Shown here: positions 1-8,520 of the stretch, one piece after another
Numbering within the stretch: position 1 is the first letter of the stretch
Layout of the letters: each line of letters starts with the position of its first letter
Assembly (NCBI RefSeq): GCF_000612665.1
Contig: NZ_HG942049.1
Coordinates: forward strand, 1 to 47,326
Source: Neobacillus dielmonensis
GTDB taxonomy: Bacteria > Bacillota > Bacilli > Bacillales > Cytobacillaceae
Direction of reading: 5' to 3'
Length of the DNA: 47,326 nucleotides
Made by a program: the position numbers and the translations under genes
The notes under the pieces: generated by a model
Database searches by the model: none
Seen by the model: the letters and a program-made list of their open reading frames with translations, nothing else
Told to the model about the DNA's origin: nothing

Positions 1-21
1 CCATGCTGGGCGCACGTAAAG

Positions 22-54
22 AAAGCCAATCGAATAATTTAGATTGGCTTTTTT
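22..54. terminator. Intrinsic terminator, probably bidirectional
   Basis: A perfect 9-bp stem (AAGCCAATC / GATTGGCTT, 23-31 and 42-50) is followed by a T-run on the plus strand. Read on the minus strand it ends in TTTCTTTA, so it can close the minus-strand operon whose last gene stops at 86 as well as a plus-strand gene left of the window. Confidence 0.75.
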
Positions 55-85
55 AGACCAGTATTACTACTAAAATATATTTATC

Positions 86-511
86 TTAAGCAGCCTTCTT
101 TACGTTATCTGTATTTTTCTGGCTAAACAGTTGATGAATGGATAATAACTTGCTGTCGTTCATTGTAAGATAGACAGATATCACTAAAAATGCGAGGTCC
201 AGTTCATAGCCAGCCATTTGTCCGTTACCTAATAAACCCACAGAAAGTTTTACTTTTACGATCGCGCCAATCATTAACAATACATACAAAGCAGATACAT
301 ATCTAGTAGCAAAACCAATAATTAACGCCACACCACCGATAATTTCGATTAAGGCAACTGCATAGGCCATAAAACCTGGTATTCCAATGCTGCTGAACCA
401 GCCTACTGTATTTTCAATTCCACCCTGAAACTTTACAATCCCATGTATTAAAAATAATGCGCCTAATGTTACGCGTAATATTAATGTTCCGATTTCGTTT
501 TTTAATTGCAT
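86..511 (-). CDS. DoxX-family membrane protein (MhqP-like)
   Basis: A 141-residue protein of the DoxX family with about four hydrophobic segments (roughly residues 8-25, 47-66, 71-88 and 101-118) and the family's early GALFLIHGIVKF segment. DoxX-type proteins are integral membrane proteins that often accompany thiol- and quinone-stress enzymes; B. subtilis MhqP (YdfP) and CatD are examples. The start has a GGGAGAG ribosome site. It is the last gene of a three-gene minus-strand operon behind an extradiol dioxygenase and an MhqD-like esterase, which supports a role in redox or quinone stress. The exact biochemical activity is unknown. Family call firm, pathway inferred. Confidence 0.85.
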   Translation of the reverse strand: MQLKNEIGTLILRVTLGALFLIHGIVKFQGGIENTVGWFSSIGIPGFMAYAVALIEIIGGVALIIGFATRYVSALYVLLMIGAIVKVKLSVGLLGNGQMAGYELDLAFLVISVYLTMNDSKLLSIHQLFSQKNTDNVKKAA

Positions 512-587
512 TATTATTCTCTCCCTTTTAACGTTTTATCTCAAAACTAAATATTATCAAATCAAGATATATGAACTACTTAAGACA

Positions 588-1367
588 TTATCCTAATTGC
601 CAAACACTGTGACTTAGGCTTCCATATCGGAAACTACGATGGAGTAAAGTCACTTTTTGACTATTATCCGCTGCACCCAATGCATAAAAGATTGGAATAA
701 AATGCTCTCTGCCGTATGGAGGTACTGCATATAATGCATTCGGAGCAAGTGATTCATAGTTAAATAAGGACTGCAAATCCCAGTGTTCAAGATGATAGGC
801 TAACCAATCGTCAAATTCAAGTGCCCATGAATCAGCCTTTCCATCGTCAGACCATTTTAAGGCTCTTAAATTATGAACCGTTCCCCCACTACCAATGATT
901 AATATATCCTTTTCCCTTAACTCCGATAGAGACTTTCCGATTTTATACTGCTCCTCAGGAGTTAGATTTGGGTTCACCGACATGGCAATAACCGGAATAT
1001 CAGCGTTCGGAAAAAGCATACGCAAAACTATCCATGCTCCGTGATCAAGACCACGAGTTGTTTCATTTTCAAATGAGATACCATTTTGATTGAATAGCTC
1101 TTCTATTTCTTTTGCTATAGCGCTGCTTCCATAAGCAGGATATTTGATTTTGTATAATGATGGATCAAATCCACCGAAATCATATATGGTACTATATTGA
1201 TCGACCATGCTTACCTGTTGAACATTCGATTCCCAGTGGGCTGAAAATATAACAATCGCTTTTGGACGAGGTAAGTTTTGACCCAATTGATTTAAAAATT
1301 GCGTGTACTCATTCTTTTCAATTGCAAGCGATGGTGACCCATGTGCGATAAATAATGATGGTATCAT
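588..1367 (-). CDS. DODA-type extradiol ring-opening dioxygenase (LigB superfamily)
   Basis: A 259-residue member of the class III extradiol dioxygenases, closest in architecture to the 4,5-DOPA dioxygenase / YgiD group. The conserved histidines are visible: His9 in AHGSP, His44 in SAHWE, His109 in LDHGAW, His165 in GTVHN and His222 in REHFIP. The first His, SAHWE and the C-terminal His are the expected metal ligands. Known relatives open catechol-type rings with O2. It is 21 bp from the upstream esterase gene and 76 bp from doxX, so the three are probably cotranscribed. In B. subtilis mhqNOP the ring-cleaving enzyme is the unrelated glyoxalase-fold MhqO; here a LigB-fold enzyme takes that position. 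Substrate not determinable. Confidence 0.88.
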   Translation of the reverse strand: MIPSLFIAHGSPSLAIEKNEYTQFLNQLGQNLPRPKAIVIFSAHWESNVQQVSMVDQYSTIYDFGGFDPSLYKIKYPAYGSSAIAKEIEELFNQNGISFENETTRGLDHGAWIVLRMLFPNADIPVIAMSVNPNLTPEEQYKIGKSLSELREKDILIIGSGGTVHNLRALKWSDDGKADSWALEFDDWLAYHLEHWDLQSLFNYESLAPNALYAVPPYGREHFIPIFYALGAADNSQKVTLLHRSFRYGSLSHSVWQLG

Positions 1368-1388
1368 CGTTTTTCTTCCTCCCTGTTT

Positions 1389-2033
1389 TTATCTTTGTAA
1401 ATCATTTAAAATCCAAGATTGAAAATCCTGAAGGTTTTCTTCCGATACTGTGTGCCCTACCGGATAAGAATGAAACGTCACTGGAATTCCAAGTTTAGTA
1501 AAATACTCAGCATTTTCAACTCCCCATTCATATGGAAGAGCCTGATCATATTCCCCGTGTGATATAAACAATGATAAATGATTGCCCGGGTTGATCTTGT
1601 ATTCTTCCTTTACAAACTGCGGAATATAGCCACTGAGCGCTACAACACCCTTGATTTTGTTTCCAAGGGAAGCTGCTAATGTCATGGAAACAATCGCACC
1701 TTGGCTAAAGCCCAACAAGTAAATTTGCTCAGGGTCGATTGGGTAATGTTCTGATGCATAATCAATAAAGTTAGCTAATCTTTTGATACCGTCATCGAAA
1801 ACTTCTCGATGCGGTTTGCCATACCCTTGGATCGTAAAGTAGGCATAACCAGGACCCTGGGACAAATGTCCCCGAATACTATAAATAAAGAAAGAATCCT
1901 CTAGACCACTAACAAGTGACAGCATATTTTGTTCATTACTTCCTATGCCATGCATCACAAATAACGCAGGATACTTTTTACCAGGTAGTGCATTTTTAGG
2001 ACGACGAAGTTCATAAATCATATCCGTTTCCAT
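1389..2033 (-). CDS. Phospholipase/carboxylesterase-family alpha/beta hydrolase (MhqD-like)
   Basis: An alpha/beta hydrolase of the phospholipase/carboxylesterase family. It has the oxyanion-hole motif MHGIGSNEQN near residue 28, the nucleophile elbow GFSQG with Ser110, an acidic residue in HGEYDQALP and the terminal catalytic His in VGHTVSEE. A TTG lies 6 nt further upstream, but AAGGAGG would then be only 2 nt away, so the ATG with 8-nt spacing is chosen. First gene of the operon with the DODA dioxygenase and DoxX. B. subtilis MhqD is the same family and is induced by quinones; the role here is inferred from that parallel. Confidence 0.87.
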   Translation of the reverse strand: METDMIYELRRPKNALPGKKYPALFVMHGIGSNEQNMLSLVSGLEDSFFIYSIRGHLSQGPGYAYFTIQGYGKPHREVFDDGIKRLANFIDYASEHYPIDPEQIYLLGFSQGAIVSMTLAASLGNKIKGVVALSGYIPQFVKEEYKINPGNHLSLFISHGEYDQALPYEWGVENAEYFTKLGIPVTFHSYPVGHTVSEENLQDFQSWILNDLQR

Positions 2034-2124
2034 TTGCAAAACCTCCTTGTATATAAACTAAGTAATAGCAAAAAATAATGTATATTATTTGTTTGTTTTC
2101 TAATACGAAATTTTGTTCTTTTAT

Positions 2125-2154
2125 AAAATACCAAAACTAAATATGGATTGTCAA
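2125..2154 (-). promoter_or_regulatory. Promoter of the esterase-dioxygenase-doxX operon
   Basis: On the minus strand a consensus -35 TTGACA (2154-2149) is followed after 18 bp by TATTTT (2130-2125), about 90 bp upstream of the esterase start. The -35 overlaps the palindrome at 2153-2167. Confidence 0.6.
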
Positions 2155-2167
2155 CAAATTATTTGTT
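2153..2167. promoter_or_regulatory. 15-bp perfect palindrome, candidate operator
   Basis: AACAAATTATTTGTT is a perfect inverted repeat (7-1-7) in the divergent intergenic region. It touches the -35 of the minus-strand operon and lies 49 bp before the XRE-cupin gene. Its position fits an operator for that regulator; the binding is inferred. Confidence 0.5.
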
Positions 2168-2215
2168 AATATGAAACTAAGTTCTTTATTAGTAAACATA
2201 TATGAGGTGAAATAA

Positions 2216-2743
2216 ATGGATATCGGATCTAAAATCCGTTCGATTCGAAATAGAAAAAAATTAACTATTGCACAGATGTGTGAGAAAACGGGTCTTTCGA
2301 AGGGATTTATTAGCAATATTGAAAACAACAACACGTCTCCATCCATCAGTACCTTACAAACCATCGCTGCAGTTTTAAAAGTTCCTTTACCCTATCTTCT
2401 GTTAGAAAAAGATGAACACATGACGGTAAAACGTAAAAATGAACGAGAAGTATCAACCTTCAAGGAGTCCAATTTAAAGGTGGAGCATTTAGCTTCAAGA
2501 GGAGGTTTAAGCGTTAGATTGGTGGAGTTCCCCCCTGGAGCTTCTACTGGAGGAAAAAATGCCCATGAAGGGGAAGAATGTCACGTCGTTATTAAGGGAA
2601 AAATTCTCGCAGAACAAGGAGAAGACTCTTATACCTTGGAAGAGGGAGATACTTTCAGCTGGTGTGCAAGTGTCCCTCACTACGTGAAAAATATTGGAGT
2701 GGACGTTGCCAAAGTTTTAATTGCTGTTTTTTCCGAAGAATAG
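2216..2743 (+). CDS. XRE-family regulator with C-terminal cupin sensor domain
   Basis: A 175-residue two-domain regulator. Residues 5-60 form an HTH_3/XRE DNA-binding domain (KLTIAQMCEKTGLSKGFIS, SPSISTLQTIA). Residues 100-172 form a small cupin barrel with HEGEECHVVIKGK and EEGDTFSW motifs. Such XRE-cupin proteins bind a small ligand in the cupin and repress or activate a neighbouring operon. The start has GAGGTG at good spacing. It is divergent from the quinone-stress-like operon and is the likely regulator; related B. subtilis operons use the MarR-type MhqR instead. Ligand unknown. Confidence 0.88.
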   Translation: MDIGSKIRSIRNRKKLTIAQMCEKTGLSKGFISNIENNNTSPSISTLQTIAAVLKVPLPYLLLEKDEHMTVKRKNEREVSTFKESNLKVEHLASRGGLSVRLVEFPPGASTGGKNAHEGEECHVVIKGKILAEQGEDSYTLEEGDTFSWCASVPHYVKNIGVDVAKVLIAVFSEE

Positions 2744-2762
2744 TTCCTAAAAAATAAACTAA

Positions 2763-2800
2763 GAGGGTGTCCCAAAAGTATAACTTATAGTGGCACCCTC
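2763..2800 (+). terminator. Stable hairpin after the regulator gene
   Basis: A 9-bp stem (GAGGGTGTC / GGCACCCTC, one G-U pair) lies 20 bp after the stop and is followed by a weak T-rich tail (CGTTATTATT). The GGTGTCCCAAAAG string also resembles the ends of some Firmicutes insertion sequences, but no transposase accompanies it. Confidence 0.5.
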
Positions 2801-3016
2801 CGTTATTATTCCCACTCCTTTATAATCAGCAAAAAATCCAGTTAACACCAGTTCCTTAGTGACAAGGAAACTAGCTCTTTTGTAAAAAAAAGGTGGAACT
2901 GTCCTTAATAGTCCTTATAAGCAATCAATCGACCTCAAAACCGCGGGTCCGGTCGTTAATCCTCCAATCAAATTTCCAAAAGCATTTCTTTTCTCACTCC
3001 ATCGCCGAGACAAAGA

Positions 3017-4927
3017 TCAACTAATATAATTGTACATAAAATATAGTCCCCAGTCTTGATCGTTTGCCCATGGATCATAGAAACCGGCTTTTACTCCATT
3101 CACCGTGAAAGGAGTCAGTTTCGCACATGACGCACTTCCATCCGGTGAAAACAGATTTAAGACGCCTCGAAAGGAGGATTCCGCTTTTTTAGCGTATTCA
3201 AGATCCTTCGTTACTTCGGCTAAATTTTGAAAAACTCTTCCCGTTAAGGCGCTCCAATAATGCGGAAACGTATCACCATACAGTTTATTTTTGCCAAACC
3301 AGTATCCGTCCCAGTGCCGAATAGCGTTTTCGAACAGGTGATAATCGGGTTGAAGACCGTTGAAGAGGTCTAATAGTTTCACATGCTTCCTTGCTTCCTC
3401 AAGATACCTAGGATTATCCGTCAGTTTATACATTTCGAGCAAAAGAAACGCAGCAGGGGCCACAATGGATTGCTCGAAATTAACTTCTGATTTGGGATAA
3501 TCGATTCCATAACCGATAATCGTCTGGATGTGTTCCTCAAAGTGGTTGAAAATTTCTTTTTTTTCCTTGGTTAGCCCCGCTTCCTCCAGTAATTGAAGAA
3601 TTTCAAACATCTGCAGCTCAATAGGATAGAAATTGTTCCCCCCATGCCTGTAGTACGCCAACAATATCTTAGACATATCCTGTAAAAAACCTTTATTTTT
3701 CCATGTCAGGTATAATTCTTTAAACAAAACAGCAAACCACGAATAGTTATATAAACGGTGCCAATCATTATTTCGATGGATGTCGTTAAAGACCACACCT
3801 GTCTCCTCATCATAAAGCTCTCTTCTGATGTAATTGATATACTTCTTTAAGCTTTTCTCCATTTGCTCATTCTCATTCTCTCGCAGAAAACGGGCAAGTA
3901 ATACTCCCATTCCGACCCGTTCCCTGCCGCCATTATGGTCATTTCGGTGAGAATAATAGCTGCGGTGTTCCTCATTATCATAAATGAGGTAGGCGCCATC
4001 CAATGGGCTTCCCGGCTTATGGTACTGTTGGTTATTGACAATAAATTTACATCTGCTAGCCGTAAGTTTTTTTATATCGGGAAGCACAAGAATTTTTGTT
4101 TCAGTCGTCACACCTCCAATGCTAATCGAATAAACATATTCGCCGGCAACCAGGTTCCCCTCTTTGACAATGATGCTATTATTTTCTTTCAGATAATGGA
4201 TGGGCCTTCCCTCTCGCAAAACATGAATGACAGGATTTCCTAAACCCGGATGGAAGATAATCTCCAATTGGACTTCTTCTTTCTCGAACACAGTGTACTG
4301 TTCTGCTTGGATTTGGATATAGGTAGGATAGGTTTGTAGTTTTTTGTAAAAGTCCTGTTTGCCTTCGTGCCAAAATAATTCCCATTCTAACCGGTAGGTT
4401 TCTCCTGGCGCCAGATCAAATGGCGCGATATGCAGCAAAAAGTCCCCCCGGTCGTTGCTGATTAACGATAAATTACGCTCCACACTATAGGAGGTTATGC
4501 TGCCTTTTGTTAGGATCAATCCCAAATGGGGGCCTTCGCCACCCATCCGCAAACCCATCACGTAACTTACTTCCCCACCACACCAAATGTGCGCATGACA
4601 TTTTTTCACGGTGCAGATCTCCGCTGATTCATAATCATCATTAAATGTCGTGTAGATGGAGGTATCACCGACTTTAGAAAAAATATCAAACCCCGTATGA
4701 TTAGTAAACTCATAGACCTCCCGAAGCGTGGCTCGTTCCGTTATAGTTCTTGACACCTTTATCGCTATCCCTTCTGGTGCTTTAACGGTCCCCCAGTACT
4801 GTGTTCCTTCCACCCAATTCATTTGATGGGGATCATCCTTATGGGATAAATAGCTAATATTCATGTCTTTTGTATATTCAATATGAAAAGAACTTTCCTT
4901 TATCTCCTTGCGACCTTCTCTGCTCAT
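3017..4927 (-). CDS. Putative polysaccharide-active enzyme with helical-toroid-like C-terminal half
   Basis: A 636-residue cytoplasmic-type protein without signal peptide that I cannot place in a named family with confidence. The N-terminal half (about 1-290) is rich in beta strands and aromatic residues, like the beta-sandwich of many glycosidases and lyases. The C-terminal half (about 320-636) is helical with repeated Trp/Tyr/His clusters (HRNDHNGGRERVGMG, NDWHRLYNYSWFAVLFKELY, YGDTFPHYWSALTGR), as in alpha/alpha-toroid (six-hairpin) enzymes. It starts 96 bp after a GH42 beta-galactosidase gene on the same strand and probably shares its transcript under the divergent AraC regulator. A role in degrading an imported oligosaccharide is inferred from the context. 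The start has AGAGGTGG 8 nt upstream. Confidence 0.6.
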   Translation of the reverse strand: MSREGRKEIKESSFHIEYTKDMNISYLSHKDDPHQMNWVEGTQYWGTVKAPEGIAIKVSRTITERATLREVYEFTNHTGFDIFSKVGDTSIYTTFNDDYESAEICTVKKCHAHIWCGGEVSYVMGLRMGGEGPHLGLILTKGSITSYSVERNLSLISNDRGDFLLHIAPFDLAPGETYRLEWELFWHEGKQDFYKKLQTYPTYIQIQAEQYTVFEKEEVQLEIIFHPGLGNPVIHVLREGRPIHYLKENNSIIVKEGNLVAGEYVYSISIGGVTTETKILVLPDIKKLTASRCKFIVNNQQYHKPGSPLDGAYLIYDNEEHRSYYSHRNDHNGGRERVGMGVLLARFLRENENEQMEKSLKKYINYIRRELYDEETGVVFNDIHRNNDWHRLYNYSWFAVLFKELYLTWKNKGFLQDMSKILLAYYRHGGNNFYPIELQMFEILQLLEEAGLTKEKKEIFNHFEEHIQTIIGYGIDYPKSEVNFEQSIVAPAAFLLLEMYKLTDNPRYLEEARKHVKLLDLFNGLQPDYHLFENAIRHWDGYWFGKNKLYGDTFPHYWSALTGRVFQNLAEVTKDLEYAKKAESSFRGVLNLFSPDGSASCAKLTPFTVNGVKAGFYDPWANDQDWGLYFMYNYIS

Positions 4928-4970
4928 ATTCTACCACCTCTATCAGGAATGCTCTGTTTGCATTTCACTA

Positions 4971-4988
4971 AAATCCATCGATGGATTT
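4971..4988. repeat. 18-bp perfect palindrome between the two glycoside genes
   Basis: AAATCCATCGATGGATTT is fully self-complementary and sits in the 96-bp gap between the GH42 stop and the next start. It has no T-run typical of a terminator, so it could be an operator or an mRNA processing/stability hairpin. Confidence 0.4.
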
Positions 4989-5023
4989 AATAAAAAATTC
5001 AGTCCTTTTTAATGAAATAACAG

Positions 5024-7054
5024 TCAATTATTGCTTTTTTGTACAATCGCAAATTCATATCCTTTTAATAACAATTTGTGGTTATGCAATTCCTTCCCCC
5101 GATAGGATGAATAATTTCCAGGCAATGAAAGCTTCCGTTCGTGGGTGCTGAAGTTCATGACAAAAAGATACTTATTATCTTCACTTTCCCTTTCCCGGAT
5201 CATCACATCCTGACAATGCACAATGTCCACGATCCTTTGGATTTTGTTATGCTTAACTAATTCCTGATAAAAATCAAATAAAAACTCTCCATCACTATGA
5301 AAAGCTATGTAATACGCATTTCCTTCCCCATACGCGTTTTCTGTTAAAGCAGGTAGTCCCTTGTAAAAATCACTTCCATACTTCGCCAATACCTTTGCTT
5401 GATTGGCCTTAATTAAGTCACAGTAATCAATGGCCCGATACTGTTTTTCATTCCAATTTACAATGTTATCTTCGTCATCACAAAGGGAATCCACCTCTTC
5501 TGATTCCACCCCAAAGACATCCTGAAGTCCTGCTGGCGGGTTCTCTAAGTAAACCAAATCATTTTCATTCACAAGCCCGCTATAGTATGTCATCACGACC
5601 GTTCCGCCTTTTTTCACAAACTCTCTTATTTTATTGGCGGTCTGTTCTTTAAATAAATATAAAACCGGGGCAATGACCACCTTGTAGGAGGAATAATCCC
5701 AATCCTGACTGATGATATCCACGGATACATAGTTTTTCATAAGGGCTTCATAATGTTGAAGGGCGATCTCATCAAAATTCTTGTTTTTGTTCTTGAGGCT
5801 CTTTTGTTCCAATAAAGCCATTCGGCTGTCATAATCAAAAATAAGGGCCACTTCACTTTTCGTCACCGTGTTTTTTAAATGCGATGACTGGTTTAAAAAA
5901 TGGCCCACGTCACAAACATCACGGAATACTCTCGTTTCCGCACTGCCATTATGGCTAACCACAGCGCCATGGAATTTTTCATAAGCGCCTCTGCTTTTCC
6001 GCCATTGAAAATACTGAACACTGTCTGAACCACACGCCACGGCCTGAACGGCTGACAACAGATGCATCCGAGGCCGTTTTAATTTGCATACATCAGAAGC
6101 ATTCACCGTGCTGGGGGTGCTTTCCATCAGCAAAAATGGCTGGCTTTTCAAACTTCTGCAAAAGTCAAATTGAAAGGCAGCCGAGATTGCTTGGCTCCAA
6201 TCCGTTGATTTGTCCTTCCCACAATGCCATTTAGGGTAACTATCCCAAGAAGCGATATCGATGATTTTGTGTAACTTGTGATAGTCAATTCCACAATTTA
6301 AATGAAACATATTGGACGTGACTGGTATTTCGGGATTAAAACTTTTGACTACCTCTATCTCTTGCTTTAAAAAATCGATGCTTAAATCCGAATAAAATCG
6401 TTTATAATCCAATGCTAGTCCATGTACAGCTGTTTCTCCATGTGGCGCGGGAGATTCAATTTCATCCCAATCTGAGTAGGTGTGGCTCCAAAAGTTACTC
6501 CAATATTGCTCATTCAATGTTTCAATTGAACTGTATTTTTGCTTTAGCCATTGTCTAAAATTTTGTTGACACAATTCACAATGGCATTCCCCGTACATTT
6601 CATTGGAAATATGCCACATCACCAACCCTGGGTGATGTGCATAACGTTTAGCTAATTCTTGGTCAATTTCTTTCACTTTGCGGCGGAAGGTTAGGTTGCT
6701 ATTGCACTGGTTTTCTCTTTCCCCATATAGGTGCCGCACCCGATTTCTTCTTGTTCGCATAATATCCGGATATTTCTTCACCATCCATGGCGGCTTTCCC
6801 CCACTTGGTGTCGATAATATCGTATAAATTTCATTTTCATAAAGCCAATCCATGATATCATCCAGCCATTGAAAGGTAAAAACGCCTTCTTTGGGTTCGA
6901 GACTAGACCAAGAAAACACCCCTAGTGTGACCACATTAACGTTTGCCAGTCTCATTAAACGGATATCTTCCTTCAGTATGTCTGGCCTGTCAAGCCACTG
7001 CTCAGGATTATAATCGCCCCCGTGTAACAGGTTATTTACTTTAGAATACTCCAC
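5024..7054 (-). CDS. Beta-galactosidase, glycoside hydrolase family 42
   Basis: A 676-residue GH42 enzyme. The N-terminal TIM barrel opens with GGDYNPEQW (residues 12-20). The acid/base Glu152 lies in WHISNEMYGECHC and the nucleophile Glu311 in FLLMESTPS. Cys117, Cys157, Cys159 and Cys162 form the zinc-binding cluster seen in many GH42 enzymes. A trimerisation domain (about 395-590) and a short C-terminal beta domain follow. No signal peptide, so it acts on imported galactosides or related oligosaccharides. The start is GTG with GGGAG 8 nt upstream. It is divergent from an AraC regulator, with a pair of inverted ATGATAC boxes between them. GH42 members vary in sugar specificity, so the natural substrate is open. 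Confidence 0.95.
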   Translation of the reverse strand: MEYSKVNNLLHGGDYNPEQWLDRPDILKEDIRLMRLANVNVVTLGVFSWSSLEPKEGVFTFQWLDDIMDWLYENEIYTILSTPSGGKPPWMVKKYPDIMRTRRNRVRHLYGERENQCNSNLTFRRKVKEIDQELAKRYAHHPGLVMWHISNEMYGECHCELCQQNFRQWLKQKYSSIETLNEQYWSNFWSHTYSDWDEIESPAPHGETAVHGLALDYKRFYSDLSIDFLKQEIEVVKSFNPEIPVTSNMFHLNCGIDYHKLHKIIDIASWDSYPKWHCGKDKSTDWSQAISAAFQFDFCRSLKSQPFLLMESTPSTVNASDVCKLKRPRMHLLSAVQAVACGSDSVQYFQWRKSRGAYEKFHGAVVSHNGSAETRVFRDVCDVGHFLNQSSHLKNTVTKSEVALIFDYDSRMALLEQKSLKNKNKNFDEIALQHYEALMKNYVSVDIISQDWDYSSYKVVIAPVLYLFKEQTANKIREFVKKGGTVVMTYYSGLVNENDLVYLENPPAGLQDVFGVESEEVDSLCDDEDNIVNWNEKQYRAIDYCDLIKANQAKVLAKYGSDFYKGLPALTENAYGEGNAYYIAFHSDGEFLFDFYQELVKHNKIQRIVDIVHCQDVMIRERESEDNKYLFVMNFSTHERKLSLPGNYSSYRGKELHNHKLLLKGYEFAIVQKSNN

Positions 7055-7090
7055 CGCTCCAGCTCCCTTTTAAATTATCAATATATTTAA

Positions 7091-7140
7091 ATGATACGGT
7101 TGACGAAAACCGCTTTCAATCTAATAATATTAAGTATCAT
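7091..7140. promoter_or_regulatory. Divergent control region with inverted ATGATAC boxes
   Basis: ATGATAC (7091-7097) and its reverse complement GTATCAT (7134-7140) are 43 bp apart centre to centre and bracket a plus-strand promoter: TTGACG at 7100-7105 and TAATAA at 7122-7127, spacing 16. The arrangement suits a dimeric AraC protein controlling itself and the GH42 operon; binding is inferred. Confidence 0.5.
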
Positions 7141-7162
7141 ATAAGGAAATTAAGGTGCAGTG

Positions 7163-7990
7163 ATGAATAGTAGAGCGTTACCTATACTTACAGAATCGGA
7201 TAAAAAGCTCCCCTACTATTGTTTAGGTGCAGGCAGTGATTGGGAGCAGGAACCTGTTAATTGCCCGAATGGTTACTTTTATCAGTTCATTTATAGTGTG
7301 AAAGGCGAAGGGGAGTTACGAACAAATGAACAAACGTTTCGGGTGGGAGAAGGAAATGCGATGCTGCTTTTTAAAGGAGTCGGGCATGAGTATTTTGCCA
7401 GAAGTTCAGCGTGGATTACCCATTGGGTGGTCTTCGATGGCCAGCTGGTGGAACATTTCTTAAAACAAACGATTGGAATTGATACCTCCTGTGTTATCCA
7501 TGTGGCCAAGCCCCATGTGTTTCTATCCAACATCCATGCCCTTATAGAGATGGAAAAATCAGTTGTACCATTAAAGAGTCTCAAAAACTCTAGTCTAACG
7601 TACTCGCTGCTTTTGGATATTCTTCAATACACTTCCAGGAATCCTAATAGCAGTGTAGCAAGCCAATATTCCAGGCTGGCTTCATTGTTTTCTTATATTG
7701 AGCAGAATTATCATAAGCCGCTTGTTTTGGACGATCTCGCTGCAGTTGTGGGGATTACGCCGCAACATCTATGTTCGGTTTTCAAGAAAACGACGGATAG
7801 TAGAATTTTTCAATATATTCATTCTGTAAGAATCCAAAAAAGCAAAGAACTCTTATTGCAGAGTCCACTTTTGCCTATAAAAGAAATTGCTCAGTTGGTT
7901 GGCTTTGAGCATGTGAACTACTATTGCTCTATATTTAAGAAGCTTGAACACATCAGTCCGACCGAATATAGGAGAATGTATACAGGATGA
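7163..7990 (+). CDS. AraC-family transcriptional regulator
   Basis: A 275-residue AraC/XylS regulator. Residues about 20-130 form a cupin-type sugar-sensing domain (GEGELRTNEQTFRVGEGNAML). Residues about 175-275 form the double helix-turn-helix (PLVLDDLAAVVGITPQHLC, LPIKEIAQLVGFEHVNYYC, ending in SPTEYRR). A GTG immediately precedes the chosen ATG. It is transcribed away from the GH42 gene and is the obvious regulator of the GH42-636-residue operon, probably sensing a galactoside or plant oligosaccharide. Family certain, effector unknown. Confidence 0.92.
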   Translation: MNSRALPILTESDKKLPYYCLGAGSDWEQEPVNCPNGYFYQFIYSVKGEGELRTNEQTFRVGEGNAMLLFKGVGHEYFARSSAWITHWVVFDGQLVEHFLKQTIGIDTSCVIHVAKPHVFLSNIHALIEMEKSVVPLKSLKNSSLTYSLLLDILQYTSRNPNSSVASQYSRLASLFSYIEQNYHKPLVLDDLAAVVGITPQHLCSVFKKTTDSRIFQYIHSVRIQKSKELLLQSPLLPIKEIAQLVGFEHVNYYCSIFKKLEHISPTEYRRMYTG

Positions 7991-8014
7991 GGACAAAAAC
8001 TCAAAAATTCTATG

Positions 8015-8071
8015 TATCTACAAATTTCAAGGGAATATCTACAAATTCCTAGGAGATATCTACAAAATTTC
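8015..8071 (+). repeat. Three TATCTACAAA repeats at exact 21-bp spacing
   Basis: TATCTACAAATTTC-like units start at 8015, 8036 and 8057, i.e. exactly two helical turns apart, separated by non-conserved spacers. A related six-unit array is at 8851-8963. No matching hairpin or coding role is seen. Confidence 0.7.
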
Positions 8072-8134
8072 AGTAACGATGTAAATCCATGCAGTTTATT
8101 ACCACATGGTGGATTCACTGGAAATTCAGGGAAA

Positions 8135-8160
8135 GGGCTTAACAGAAGTTCGATAAGCCC
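8135..8160 (-). terminator. Terminator of the Zn-ribbon gene
   Basis: GGGCTTA / TAAGCCC stem, 12-nt loop, followed on the minus strand by TTTCCC, directly after the stop of the gene at 8169-8372. Confidence 0.5.
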
Positions 8161-8168
8161 CTTATATA

Positions 8169-8372
8169 TTAGCCAAAGAATAAATCCAGGATATTGGATG
8201 TTTTAGAAGTTTGCTTATTATAAAACTCGGAATAACCACATTTTTTGCAATACACGACAACAAACGTATTATGTTGAATATCAAATATTTTTGTTATTCC
8301 GGTACCGGTCATAGCCACTTCCTTTGTTCCTGCATCCTTGCTTCCACATTTGATACAACCTTTTTCAGACAT
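8169..8372 (-). CDS. Small Zn-ribbon nucleic-acid-binding protein (DUF2082-like)
   Basis: A 67-residue protein with two Cys pairs, CIKCGS (residues 6-9) and CKKCGYSEFY (residues 42-45), forming one zinc ribbon. The layout and the terminal CGYSEFY match the Zn-ribbon nucleic-acid-binding family DUF2082. The start has GGAGGAG 7 nt upstream. It is monocistronic between two repeat arrays. Function unknown beyond probable nucleic acid binding. Confidence 0.75.
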   Translation of the reverse strand: MSEKGCIKCGSKDAGTKEVAMTGTGITKIFDIQHNTFVVVYCKKCGYSEFYNKQTSKTSNILDLFFG

Positions 8373-8520
8373 ACCGTTCTCCTCCCCAATCGTAATTATT
8401 GTTTAATACGGGGATCTCCTGAAAAGGTTTCAAAGCCCATCAATGACGAAACATGAATAAAGATAAGCTCTTTTCTGGTTAGCTCTTCATATCATGATGG
8501 CAAAAAGCAGGTGAAATAAT

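Noticed and set aside
2763..2800. Insertion sequence end (GGTGTCCCAAAAG-like string)
   Set aside because: No transposase or partner inverted repeat nearby; explained as a terminator hairpin after the XRE-cupin gene.
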